Source of the DNA: Coriaria nepalensis | Taxonomy: Eukaryota > Streptophyta > Magnoliopsida > Cucurbitales > Coriariaceae | Length of the DNA: 64,000 nucleotides | Assembly (NCBI GenBank): GCA_027186245.1 | Contig: CP114484.1 | Coordinates: 13,650,001 to 13,714,000, forward strand | Direction: 5' to 3' | In this document: positions 23,479 through 35,150 of the stretch, one piece after another | Numbering within the stretch: the stretch's first letter is position 1 | Layout: each line of letters begins with the position of its first letter | Position numbers and translations under genes: made by a program | The notes under the pieces: generated by a model | What the model was told of the DNA's origin: nothing | The model's database searches: none | Seen by the model: the letters and a program-made list of their open reading frames with translations, nothing else

Positions 23479-25185
23479 ATGGGGTCAGCTTGTCAAGTTG
23501 CTGCAAGGGATAGATCTTTACCAGAGAGAATTGATGGAGAAAGGTCGCAAAACAGTACCTTGTATTCATCATCATGGAGCTTTTGCTGGGATAACCGTAG
23601 GCATGCGACTGGTGAAGTTGAGAATCCAATGCATCGAGTGTCTCATGGATCAGACAGCGTAGAAATAAAAGGAACATTAGGTTCCGAGAGAAGTACTATC
23701 TCGGGTGTAAGTTCTCAGGAACATTTTAGAACACCTATTTCCCAAAAGTCTCTAAATCATGAAGAAATACATACCAAGGCAATGACTGCAGCTTCAGGTT
23801 AGCCTAGCAATTTCATTTAATTCAAGGTTCGCTTCTAAGGGAATGTTTAAATTTAAATGCGTACCCTCGGTATGACAGGGATAAGTTCTATTTAAATGTG
23901 TACCCTACAACATCTTATGGCTGCTTTTCTAAACTTCTGGTCATTAAAGAAAAAGCATGGGGTTGATATATTGCTTTGTAATGAGGAATGTATTGGTCAC
24001 CAATGGCCACTGGTTTGGGTCCATAAGTAATGTTGCTTGGTATGCAATTTGATTGTCTGTCCTCAAATATTCCATAGTGACACTCACATATTCCTACTCG
24101 CTTGGTGCAGTTCCGTCCATGGCAAGCATTTATCCTACAGAGGTGAGTTTGAGCCGTTTAAACAGGTCAAAGATGCAACCATTATCTGTTATTTTTTTAG
24201 TCACTGAATTTGTTTCTTCCCGATAATATGTCAGGTCAATATCATTACAGAATCTCCTGCAATTGTAGATTCACCTGCACGTAATCCTCCGTCTTCATTA
24301 CCTTCAACGCTCTCAACACTGACTACAGATCATTTGTCTTCCAATATCTATCCACTTCTCAACTCCACACCATCTAGGCGGGCCCGTAGGTCGCCAGGGC
24401 ACCAATTATTTAGACAGGTTTCTGATAGTCAGATCCTGGGATTGAATTTACCAACTAACAACTCCATAGCCAAAGAAACACCATCTTATGCACCCTCTAA
24501 TTGCAGCAATGACTTAGCAGCAGGGTCAGAATTTGGATCTTCTGATGGGTGGTCCATGCGCACCTTTTCTGAGCTTGTGGCTTCTTCTCAAAGAGAAAGA
24601 TGGTCTTTTGATAGTGAGCACTTAAGCTCTGTGCATGGCCAAATAAGTGGATCTAGCAGCAGGTTTGTTAGTTCTCCTTCATCGGAGCTTCAAACCTGTG
24701 GAGCTTGCTCAAAACACTTAACTGAAAGATCTCTATGGAGTGGCAGGAAAACTATTTCTCAAAATCAGCTAGCAGTAATTGCTGTGCTGGGTTGTGGACA
24801 TGTTTATCATGCAGACTGCTTGGAAGCTATGACAGAAGAGACTGATGGGTATGACCCAACTTGCCCAGTTTGCATGGGTGGAGAGAAGCAAGTCTCAAAG
24901 ATGTCCAGAGAAGATGCAGATTTAAAGGGGAGGAACTACAGGATATCGAAAAACCGGGGTGTTGATAGTTATCTTGACGACGCCTTCAATGTTTTTAATC
25001 ACCTTAAACACATTGAAGAAAAAGGAAAAGTAGTTAGGGTGGGGAGCGGTTCAAGTTCAATGAGTACCTTTGCAAAGCCCTTCTTAAGACGGCACTTTTC
25101 AGTTGGGTCTAAATGGAGTAGGTCTCTATCAGATAATAATTCTCCGAGGAAGAAAGGTTTTTGGGGTAGATACCGCAGGGATTAA
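23479..25185 (+). CDS. RING-H2 finger protein, probable E3 ubiquitin ligase
   Basis: Three coding exons, 23479-23797, 24111-24142 and 24235-25185, encode 433 residues. Most of the protein is Ser/Thr-rich and low in structure. One RING domain is seen: Cys272-x2-Cys275-x28-Cys304-x-His306-x2-His309-x2-Cys312-x14-Cys327-x2-Cys330, an H2-type ligand set. The long first loop (28 residues) is unusual but occurs in this plant subfamily. The C-terminus is basic (KKGFWGRYRRD). It probably ubiquitinates targets; none can be named from sequence. The middle exon is only 32 nt. Microsynteny with an Arabidopsis RING gene beside bZIP44/BLH genes is remembered, not verified. Confidence 0.85.
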
Positions 25186-25788
25186 ACTTTCCTTACATGT
25201 ATGCAAGTACTCTCATCATAGACTTGTGGAAAGCCTTTACTTTTTCTATATATGGCCAGTTTGACAGTTTTTCGCTTTTATTGGTATGCAGTCTCTTTGA
25301 GGTGCTGTTGCTGATGATCCTCCAGCCTGAAAACCGAAGCCAACCTTAAAATTTCATAAGATAGTACGTACTACCCTTTCTGCAATAACAGGGCTTCCAG
25401 CAATCAGGCTGGCAAGATGTAGAGATGTTAGGATTCAGAATACCTGCAAACTATGAAGATCGAACAGGCATTGTAATGGTAATGTTAATTGACGGATATC
25501 TCCCAAAAAACCCATGGATAAAAAGTAGGAAGGGCAGATTTCAGTAAGCAATTCTCTTACTTCTTGTAAGTTATCATTAAGCTATCATGATGTATTGTAT
25601 TGCAGTGTTGTAATAAATTCATTCTATGTCATGCCGCAAGTTTTGTATCGTCGAGTGCATTAAGCCACAAATTCCTTGTTGGGCCTGTGCAAAATGAATC
25701 TTAGCTATAAGCCACTTGTGGAAAAATCTATTAAAAGGCAAATATGCTTTGATCCATGATTGAAACTGATTCTATTCAAGTGGGTTCG
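25186..25788. other. RING gene 3' UTR and spacer
   Basis: No coding sequence recognised. Confidence 0.5.
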
Positions 25789-27548
25789 TCATTTCGTCCC
25801 TCCTAGTTCTCTTTTCATCCGAGCATTTGATACTCGCTTGTGGCCCCTTAGAACACCATTGATAAACGATTCAGCTTGTTGGCGCAATGGCTTAGTCTTG
25901 TACGGCCACTTGTTGTTAACCAACTCCCACGTATATGCAAATACTTCTTCCTGTGGATCTGGGTCATCATCAACTATGCTGTATATTCTCCTGAAATGAC
26001 AGAAAAGATCAACATTTGCGGAGCATAGCAGCAACCCCATCAGGTTCCAAGTTTCTTAGAAAAAACAAGTAAAATCAACATTACCAGTGGCATGGGGAGT
26101 GAATACTGGCCATGAGCGCTTGGCAAATGTCATCAACATGGACTCTGGATGTGTACTGCTTCTTTTCTCTCAGCTTCTGACCTTTTGACAATGATTATTG
26201 CTTGATTATTGTATCAACGGCACAGACAGAAAGACATACTTTTTCATTCTAGTGACGATAATCAGCAAGTACTCTTTATTTCTGTTTTTGCGGGATTGGT
26301 GGTATTATGACGGAAAAAAACAAAATTAAAAGTAAAAAGATTTCACAGTAAGACCTTCACCACAACCTTCTACAGGGACCATAGATGCCTACAAGCCAAA
26401 AAATTTGAGTTGAGATCCCTAGATCATGACCCAAATTCAACCATCCCTCCTCTGCTACTATCCTCGATTTGGCCAACTCACTTGACGGAATCGTAGGGTG
26501 GCTGCTATACAGTAAAAACAGTTTTCATGCAAAAATGTGCAGTTCGAACTCACTCTTCATCTACCCAGTTACCACCACAATCTCCATAGACACCTTCGAG
26601 AACAGAACAAATATACGTATATCAGAAACATGGTTAAGGATCTATAAATAAGTAAGATGGATCAAGCTACTTCTGAACATGGAACCAATCGGAAACTACT
26701 TTGAACAGTATTATTGCTACGAACTCCCATCAGAAAGGAAATGAGAAAAGTCAAGGGATCAAAGACACTAGTTGAAGACAAGTACTCCACAAATTAGACC
26801 ACTCCTCAAAATTTTTCCACGTTGAAGCATCTATAAAAAATCCATGTTAGATAGTTTAGATGGTAATCTAAACTAACATGTATTCAGATTAGCTTCTTCT
26901 AGCATACCGGATCTTCACGAGAAGAACCCACAACAGGTATAGATACAAGAAGGTGAGAGTGATTTTTCATTTCATTGAGAATGCTCAGTCTGCAAAGAAG
27001 ATTACCCTAAAACATGTTATTCATCAACTGTATTGAGCATTTCTGCATTACAAAATTGAACATGAAGAATTAAAAAACTTAAGACACCAAGTAAGCAATA
27101 AAACTCACTCGAGCTCATTTGCATCAAAATGGTAAACATCAAATCCCCTATCCTCCAGCTCCTTCTTCTTTGATAGTTCTACAAGTCCCGGAAACGAACC
27201 TACCGACCCAATTTCGCAGTGAAACTGTACCTGCTTCTTCAATATAAATTGGAAAAAAAAAGTACAAGTTCACACTCTACCATCCTTGCTTCCTAAGCTC
27301 TTCGGCGAAGACCGTCGCGACGAATCCAACCCCAGAATAAACATCCGACTCTGAATTTGGCATTCCGATGCATCGATTTCGGCCGCCTGTGTACTGTGAG
27401 CTGTCAATTTACAACAGAAAAATGGAAACGTTTTACGGCCTCCTGCTAGAGCGAGTCCAGGATGTTTAGGGGTCAGGCTGGATCTAACGGCTGTAGTCGG
27501 AAACTTTCCAGATGTCATTGAGTAAGCCTCCATTACCGGTATCTCCAT
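25789..27548 (-). pseudogene. Decayed NAD(P)-binding Rossmann-fold (epimerase-like) gene
   Basis: Exon relics are readable in order. 27281-27548 is a transit-peptide-like start leading to MFILG. 27109-27199 includes RGFDVYHFDANEL. 26908-26989 includes LLVSIPVVGSSRED. About 26769-26830 has LSSTS. Further relics are VYGDCGGNWVDE near 26560-26600, EEGWLNLGHDLGIS near 26380-26510, VHVDDICQAL at about 26085-26225, and VDDDPDPQEEVFAYTWELV at 25789-25990. Lesions include a one-base loss near 27330 that abolishes the GxGxxG dinucleotide loop and a compensating shift near 27172. The exon at 26769-26830 is shortened by a non-multiple of three. The acceptor before VDTIIKQ (about 26226) reads TG where AG is expected. 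An in-frame TAA sits at 26195-26197, and the end is early, just after NARMKRELG. The family is an extended SDR/NAD-epimerase-like plant protein, probably plastid-targeted. Transcription is still possible. Confidence 0.8.
26843..26880. repeat. Short imperfect palindrome
   Basis: The CATGTT...AGTTTAGAT arm faces ATCTAAACT...AACATG across a short GGTA-type loop, with a four-base bulge in the left arm. It lies in an intron of the decayed Rossmann gene. Small; no microRNA-like features beyond the stem. Confidence 0.4.
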
Positions 27549-27759
27549 CGATAGTCAATTACTACTTTCATTTCGATTTTCGCGCAATTTTATTCTTCCA
27601 GTCGTGGGCTCAAACACGGCCCATTTCGGCCTAGGGCCCGATCTAATGTCGGTTATGGGCTTTACCATTAACTCCGGATCAGGTTAGTCACCTGCCCGGT
27701 AGTCCTAAAAAACTTTCTATATTGCAGTGCATCGCTAAAGAGCGAGCAATAACATCACA
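27549..27759. promoter_or_regulatory. Compact divergent promoter with site II motifs
   Basis: The 210 bp between the Rossmann pseudogene and the FAM32A-like gene hold CGTGGGCTCA, CGGCCCATTT, GGGCCCGATC and ATGGGCTTTA within 27603-27665. The elements may now serve mainly the FAM32A-like gene. Confidence 0.5.
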
Positions 27760-28146
27760 ATGGCGGATGCATACGAAAGAGTTAAAGGAGGTAGGCTTAC
27801 ATTCAAGGATGGAAGTTTTGCCACGCGAAGCAAGGCCATCGATAAGAATAAGAGTAAGAAGAAGAAGAAGAAGATCAAAAACCTTGAGAACCCTAACGGA
27901 GAAGAGGAACCAAGCGTTATATTGTCAGCTGTAGAAATCGATGACGAAGGTGGAGGCGCAGGCGCAAGCGGAGAGGTATATACGATAGATGCAGCTAAAC
28001 GCATGAAGTATGAGCAGCTCTTCCCTGTCGAGGCTAAGAAGTTCGGTTACGATCCCAAAAACGCCAGCCCCCAATCCGTGTCCAAGTCCGTTGAAGAAGC
28101 TCTTGATGACCGGGTCAAGAAGAAGGCAGATCGCTACTGCAAATAA
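27760..28146 (+). CDS. FAM32A-like nuclear protein
   Basis: Single exon, 128 residues. The N-terminal AYERVKGGRLTFKDG and a long Lys run (KNKSKKKKKKIKN) resemble FAM32A, a small nuclear protein that joins late spliceosomes and helps 3' splice-site docking in animals and yeast-like systems. The C-terminal part, KYEQLFPVEAKKFGYDP and SVEEALDDRVKKKADRYCK, is the plant form of the family. It is probably nuclear; the splicing role is inferred. The ATG is the first in the transcript and is preceded by a compact promoter. A possible 3' UTR intron starts at 28152 (GGTACG) and ends before 28307. Confidence 0.75.
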   Translation: MADAYERVKGGRLTFKDGSFATRSKAIDKNKSKKKKKKIKNLENPNGEEEPSVILSAVEIDDEGGGAGASGEVYTIDAAKRMKYEQLFPVEAKKFGYDPKNASPQSVSKSVEEALDDRVKKKADRYCK

Positions 28147-28851
28147 TTTAGGTACGTTTCTTCTTTCCTTCTCTCTTGTTTGTAAATGTGTCGTCGTTCA
28201 TTCTCTGTGATAATACATGCAGTAAACTTTGTTTCTCCAAGTTTGATAAATCGTGTAGTTAGGGTTTCTCTCTGGATGTTGTTCTTATTTTTTTATGCTT
28301 TGTCAGATCTGCTGGTGGCTTACGACCCAGGGCTTCTTCTTCCCTCTCGCTCATTATAGCCCCTGTACGAAACTCTCAGACCTAAAACGGATTTGCATTT
28401 TGGCGGGAAACCCCCTTGGAGTGCTAGAAGCTTCGTTGTCCTCTTTATATCATGTAGTCTTTTTTGTTTTTAGAGACGACGACCAGCATCCCTGGCCGGC
28501 ATATCCTTGAATCATAACGATGGAACCGAATCTTTGTAATATTCAAATATATTATAGTCTACTTTCAGACCAAATGAGATACTTGAAATAGTATACAATC
28601 CACAAATACTAGTACTAATTATATCCGAGAACCACCAATTTCTTGTCACCCTTACCTTCCATATGAACTCCAGTTTTCCAGTAGAACATTCATTTTCACC
28701 ACTAGTGACTGATAATTCAACAACAAATACCCTCTTTTGGTTGAGAAAATATAACAATTGCTTCAAACAGTTCAAACAGACCGATATGATATAGTGAAAC
28801 GCATACCTCCATCTTCTCCGATCCAAGCAAGGAAACATCTCAAGCGAAGCC
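28147..28851. other. Convergent 3' UTRs
   Basis: Lies between the FAM32A-like gene (+) and the glycosyltransferase (-). No further gene recognised. Confidence 0.5.
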
Positions 28852-31203
28852 TTAAACAGTTCTAGCCGCCTTTTGCAAAACTTGCCTCAAAACAACAGCA
28901 ATCCTATGAGCCATGTGATGTTCAAGAAACATCTCCCTCACTCTTTCATATCCTTTTTTCCCCATCGTCAGCCTCCTCTCAACATGTGTGGCTAATTTCA
29001 CCATGTTCTGTGCAAGAGGATCCACCCCTTCTTTCCCAGCAGGATGTAAGATGCCCGTGGTCCCATTTACTACTATCTCCATTGTACCTCCAGCCGCCGT
29101 GCCCTGCAATATATTATACATAGGGAGTTAAAGAAAGTCAAACCATGAAGAACTAGTGAAGCAAGTGGTTCAGTGATAGAAAGTAGTAAAAGACTTGCCA
29201 GTACAGGCAGTTGAAAGGCCATCGCTTCAATAGTTATCCTACCAAAGCATTCTCCTCTTGCCTACACAAATTCAATAGTGAGAATTTGAATTCCACTTTC
29301 AAAAAGTAAATGTTCCATAGAAATCAACATAATATGCTTTAGGACCTGAGAGTTTTGAACAAGAACATCAATAGAAGCCAGATAAGGAGCCACTGTTAGG
29401 GTTTTGTTTACGAAGTGAACATGATCCTGAATCTTCTTCTCGGCTGCAAAGTTGCGCAGTTCGGTTTCAAACTTTGTCTGGGCATTTATGTCACTACCCA
29501 CTATCACTGCATGCATAGATGGCACCTTCAACTTTTTCTCTTGGATCATTTGCAAACTTTGATGGAAGGCACGGAGAAATAGGTCTTGACCTTTTCCACG
29601 TGAAACACCTGCAAGTCAATAATTCATTATATAAATAGAATCACAGAAGACAGTAAAAACTAAGACAACAATAACTACACCTTTTTGCATTAAACAGAAA
29701 TGAAATAGTAGCCATAATAAGCAACCTGACCTATATTAGAAGGCTGTTTAATATTGGAAACACTTACTATTAATGATGGCGAAAAGTAGGTCTTCATTCC
29801 GAACTCCAAGAGACTGCCTCACATGCTCACGGAGAACTCTCTTGGCCGCACTATTTTCAGCCACTTCCATGAGGTCCTTACTATTTCCAAGGTGCACAAC
29901 ATAGGTTTCCGGCATTTTAATACTGCACAAACCACAAAATTAAACATAAACATGTGAGATTCAGGATAGATAATGCTCGGTGAAAAGTGATCATAATATC
30001 CAGCCATGATCATTGTGCAATCATAGAAGCAATTAGCAATCTCAAGGGCGGGAAAGGGGGGCAAAAAATAAAATGGAAGGTTGGCTTAGGTTCCTGTGCG
30101 ACTGTAATAAGAAAAAAGCATTGGCAGCAGTGAAGATTGCCTCAAGGAAGTTAGTTCTGTGTAACATACTTCAATCGTTCTCTTGTTCTGTTCTTCCAGT
30201 ATTGAGCAGTTGTATGTGAATCAATCATGGCACCTGCAACAAAAGGGAGGTGCTTAACATACTCAACTTTGAAATAATGTCCTCGCATCTCATGAATCCA
30301 CCACAAAACCTTTGGAAGCACAAAAGCAACTTTCTTCTTAAGAACAGCATCCAGCCATTTTCCAGCAACAGCAGTATTTAAAACAGCCAAATCGGCTTTA
30401 AGTGCAGTCTCTATAGCTTCCTGGTCCTTAGCAGGTAAAACCTAACACCACCAAATCTTCACTTCATATACACACAGAACAGAAAAACAATGATGCTAAG
30501 TATTCGCTGTACGTATCAGGTTGTATGCTTCTTGGGATTTAAATAATTTTCATCAGTTAGACATTAATCGGTTTTTAGATCTTCTCTTAAACAGACCAAA
30601 GATTGAAAGATACAGAAAAAGAAGAAGCGCTAAGTAGACCTATACAAGCAAAAAATGAAACCATGTTAGAGAATTGAACCTCAAAATTACCTGCACTCCT
30701 CGATTCAACATTTTGCGCTCCAGACTGTATATGATCTCATCAGGCTCTGCTGGCTTTTGGTTAGTAATCCAAACAACTTCAGTTCCAACCCCCCTCAACA
30801 AGAAGGCTAACTCCATCAGTAACAAAGGCCCACCTGACAACCCCCTCGAAATTGAAAAATGAATCAATAACTATAAAATTCAGCCAAAAATGGCAAGTTC
30901 CAAAAAGAAAATAGTTGACGTGGAAAGGATACCGGAGAGAGAAAGCTCGTGTGAAACCAAGAGGACAAGTTTGGACTTCATAAAATCCAGAGGATTTGGT
31001 GCTACATTCCCGATTTGAGTCGCAGCGTGAATCTCTGAGCCACTGTCATTGGCTTCCCCAAAATGCCTCGCACCGTTAGGGCTGCAGGAATCGAATTTCG
31101 ATCTCATCATTATGATCATAACTGTGGAAATAGAAACCAGTGCTAGAATCATCAATGGCCACATGTTCTTCGGCATTGTCAGCCATGCGCTCTGTTTCCC
31201 CAT
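28852..31203 (-). CDS. GT4-family glycosyltransferase, type II membrane protein
   Basis: Seven exons: 30933-31203, 30691-30833, 30170-30441, 29768-29922, 29346-29608, 29199-29261 and 28852-29103, giving 472 residues. One membrane anchor (MWPLMILALVSISTVMIIMM, about 14-33) after a short N-terminus suggests a Golgi/ER type II topology. The N-lobe begins KLVLLVSHELSLSGGPLLLMELA. The C-lobe is the Glycos_transf_1 domain (GKGQDLFLRAF, DVLVQNSQARGECFGRITIEAMAFQLPVL, GTAAGGTMEIVVNGTTGIL), with the E-x7-E-type motif FGRITIEAM. Donor and acceptor sugars are unknown; Arabidopsis relatives are annotated only as UDP-glycosyltransferase superfamily. The intron between the sixth and seventh exons begins GCAAGT, a GC-AG intron; using the nearby GT would remove the conserved Val-Leu. 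The first ATG at 31203 was chosen because TTG upstream is the only earlier start in frame. Confidence 0.88.
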
Positions 31204-31735
31204 TCTCAACTTAAATTTAAATCACTCAGTAGCTACTAGCAGATCATCTCTCTCGGATTAGGAAGAAATTAGGAAATCCACTGCGAAGATGAAATAGCTC
31301 ATTCCATCTTCAGTCCGAACGCCGGAATCGGAGACGATGAGACGGTGACCGCAGTTCTTCAGAGATCTCGGACTCGTAGATGCAGAGTTCTGCCTTGGGC
31401 TTACGGAACACTCACTGAGTCACTGGCGGGATATTCATCGTTGGGCTTAAAAGTTAAAAGTTATGCGGTTTTTTCTTGTCTTGGGCTAAATTTTCGCGCG
31501 CTATATTTGAACAGTGACAAATTAGGGGATTACTCAAATTGGGCTTGGGTAAAGGACCACTTATTTGGGCCGGTGGCCCAGAGAAAATATATTTACGGCA
31601 GTGATTAATTAATTAATATTTAAAACTTCAACATAATGATTTTTCATTACAATAACCACATGAAGTCGTGTAATTAAGCACAATTAACGAAACCAAAATA
31701 CATTAAATTTTATTTGATTTATGTTAGGGAACGAG
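31204..31735. promoter_or_regulatory. GT4 promoter with site II cluster; peroxidase 3' end
   Basis: Between 31395 and 31580 there are at least five TGGGCY-type motifs (CTTGGGCTTA, GTTGGGCTTA, TTGGGCTAAA, ATTGGGCTTGG, TTTGGGCCGG). They lie upstream of the GT4 start on the minus strand. Confidence 0.5.
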
Positions 31736-32958
<1,223 letters not shown>

Positions 32959-33523
32959 TGCTAGTGGAGAAAGTGTTATATGTGATTGACTGATCAGCCT
33001 CAATGCTAGTTGCTCTGTTTTTATAGTTGCAGAGCAAGAGAATTCAACTTAACCACTCCGATATACCAAATCCTCACAGAAATACCTAACGAGGGCAAGT
33101 ACATGTGACTTCCTCTGGGTTAAGATGGGTTCTGCCTGATACAGAATCCTTCACCTGCTCCATCAACATGTATACATGTTCAAGTGAGCCATTTTGGGCA
33201 AGTTTTATATCACTATCCATGTTTCAAAAGTTGGTAACACCATGATGAAAGTATTAACCACTTCAACGTGCTCTGAAATGGAAAAATAGTCATTTTGGGT
33301 TTTAGAGAGCCTGATTAGAATGGGCTCATGCACTTGATTTACTAATAGAATTTGGTCTCCTCACTCATGAATTGAGAGATCGACATTCAGAAGTGAAACA
33401 CCCTTCTTCACATTACCGTGACACTGTCTCAAAAAACTTTTCTCATCACAACAAACATTCCTTATAAACCGGTCCTATCTCTGCAAATTACACACTAATA
33501 TAAAACAATTATGTATCCCTCAT
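32959..33523. other. Peroxidase promoter and BELL gene 3' UTR
   Basis: No coding region recognised apart from promoter and UTR. Confidence 0.5.
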
Positions 33524-35150
33524 TCAGTCTTCTCCATGATCTGTGAAGCCTTCTCCGGTCAATGAACCGCTAGCTAACAGATTTGAGTCTTCTGATGATT
33601 CGCCGAACTCTTCTTTATACATTTCTTCTATCATCGGCTTCCAAAGGCGAACCCGGGCGTTAATGAACCAATTTGAAACCTGAAAAAAAAAAAAAAAACA
33701 TTATGAGTCTGAGTAAGACAGCCTTGTTACATCTTCTCATACAACTAAATCATTAAAAAGCAGTGACTTTCGGGATTTTACTTGGTTCTTGCTGAGACCT
33801 GTCTGTGATGCTAACATTAGCTTCTCAGAATCATCTGGATACCTAAGTAAGAAACACACCAGTCGAAGTAAGATTACAGTGATTATTTTTATTGTTATAA
33901 GTTAGTTTTGAAGGAATCTTACGGGTGGAGAAAATGTTCGAAAAGCCAAGAGCGTAGGATAGTGACAGAGGTCTCAGGCAATCCTCTGATCGGTCTCCAT
34001 ACTTGTCCTGGACTTTGAAGCAATCCTAGCCGTTGAAGTGCTGTTCTGCTATTTCTTGTCTCTCTATCAAACAAGCTTAGCCGCGATAATCCGGAATTAA
34101 TTTTTGGTAAACCGTGCAAGAGCTTTCTTTTCTCCACTTTAATATGATAAAATATGGCATCTCTTAGGCTACTAAAATGCCTGGACATGGCTTCAAGTGC
34201 TAGTGCAGTATAAGATCTTGCCGCCCCTAATCCGGCTATTACTTCAAATGATGATACCACTTCTTCCATTTGATGACAATACTTTTCGTACCTACCATCG
34301 ACCTGTAAATTAACCAAAAAATCTAGAACCAAACTAAGTTTATAAAACTCTGAAACTCAGGGCATTAAACTTTAATAATAATATAAATAAAAAGACTTGA
34401 GATTCTACAAGGCTTACTTACCTCCTCCAGCAAGGCAATGAGCTTTGAGATTCTAAGTTGATGTTCTTGTTTCTCCCCTGATAAGAACTCGTTATTGCAA
34501 AGCCCTGCTTTCAATTCAGCAGAAAAACTCAGAGCTTCTCTTCTACTACTTCCAGAATACATGATCTCATCGCTTATACCGACAGCTTTTAAGCCGAGGT
34601 TAACTACTTCTTCTAGAAGAGACTGAGCTGGTTTTAGATATCTTGAGTTGCAAAGAACAGTAGAGAACAACGATGACGATGAAGATGATGATGAAGCAGC
34701 AGCAAATGCACCAGTCAGATAAGAATATTCTTCACTTAATTGCTGTTCGGTTAAGTAATTGGAGTTGATAAGATCTGAATTTGAACAAGTTCTCTGCCTA
34801 TTATAGTCCACTGAAGAAGGGAAAGGCATGTGTGTGCTAAGAGAGAGGGACAGGCCTCGAGCTTGACGGTTAGTCTCGTTGGCCGCTGCTCCGAGAAGAT
34901 CCATCAAGTGTCTGGTGTGGCTGATTTTGGGTTCGTCTTGTGCCGAATTAGGAGGGTCTTGGACAAGATCTATGGGCCTAGAGATTCTTTCTCCCGGGAA
35001 AAAGGCAAGAGAGTGATGAGGGTGGTTGTTGTATGCATCATTGAAATGATGATAATGGAAATGGGGTTGGCTTGTAATGGAGCCTGAGTTTATGAACTGG
35101 TGTAGAATGTTTGATGATCCTGGATTTGGAGGGGAGTTTTGAGAAACCAT
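33524..35150 (-). CDS. BEL1-like TALE homeodomain protein (BLH11-like)
   Basis: Four exons: 34422-35150, 33923-34302, 33782-33842 and 33524-33679, 441 residues. The SKY box appears as [17 protein letters not shown], followed by the BELL domain ([43 protein letters not shown] region). The three-residue-loop homeodomain has Pro370-Tyr371-Pro372 and the recognition helix [21 protein letters not shown]-like GLSLSL lies in the N-terminal third and a Ser run (SSSSSSSS) lies before the SKY box. These proteins heterodimerise with KNOX homeodomains to control meristem and organ patterning. The gene is short for the family. Its position beside the GT4 gene suggests a BLH11-type member. The 61-nt third exon carries the loop and is shared in size with the neighbouring BELL gene. 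No lesions seen. Confidence 0.9.

Noticed and set aside
26843..26880. microRNA precursor
   Set aside because: The stem is about 15 bp with a bulge, too short for a plant microRNA hairpin, and lies in a pseudogene intron.
28010..28210. 66-codon plus-strand ORF inside the FAM32A-like gene
   Set aside because: Out-of-frame shadow of the real coding sequence.
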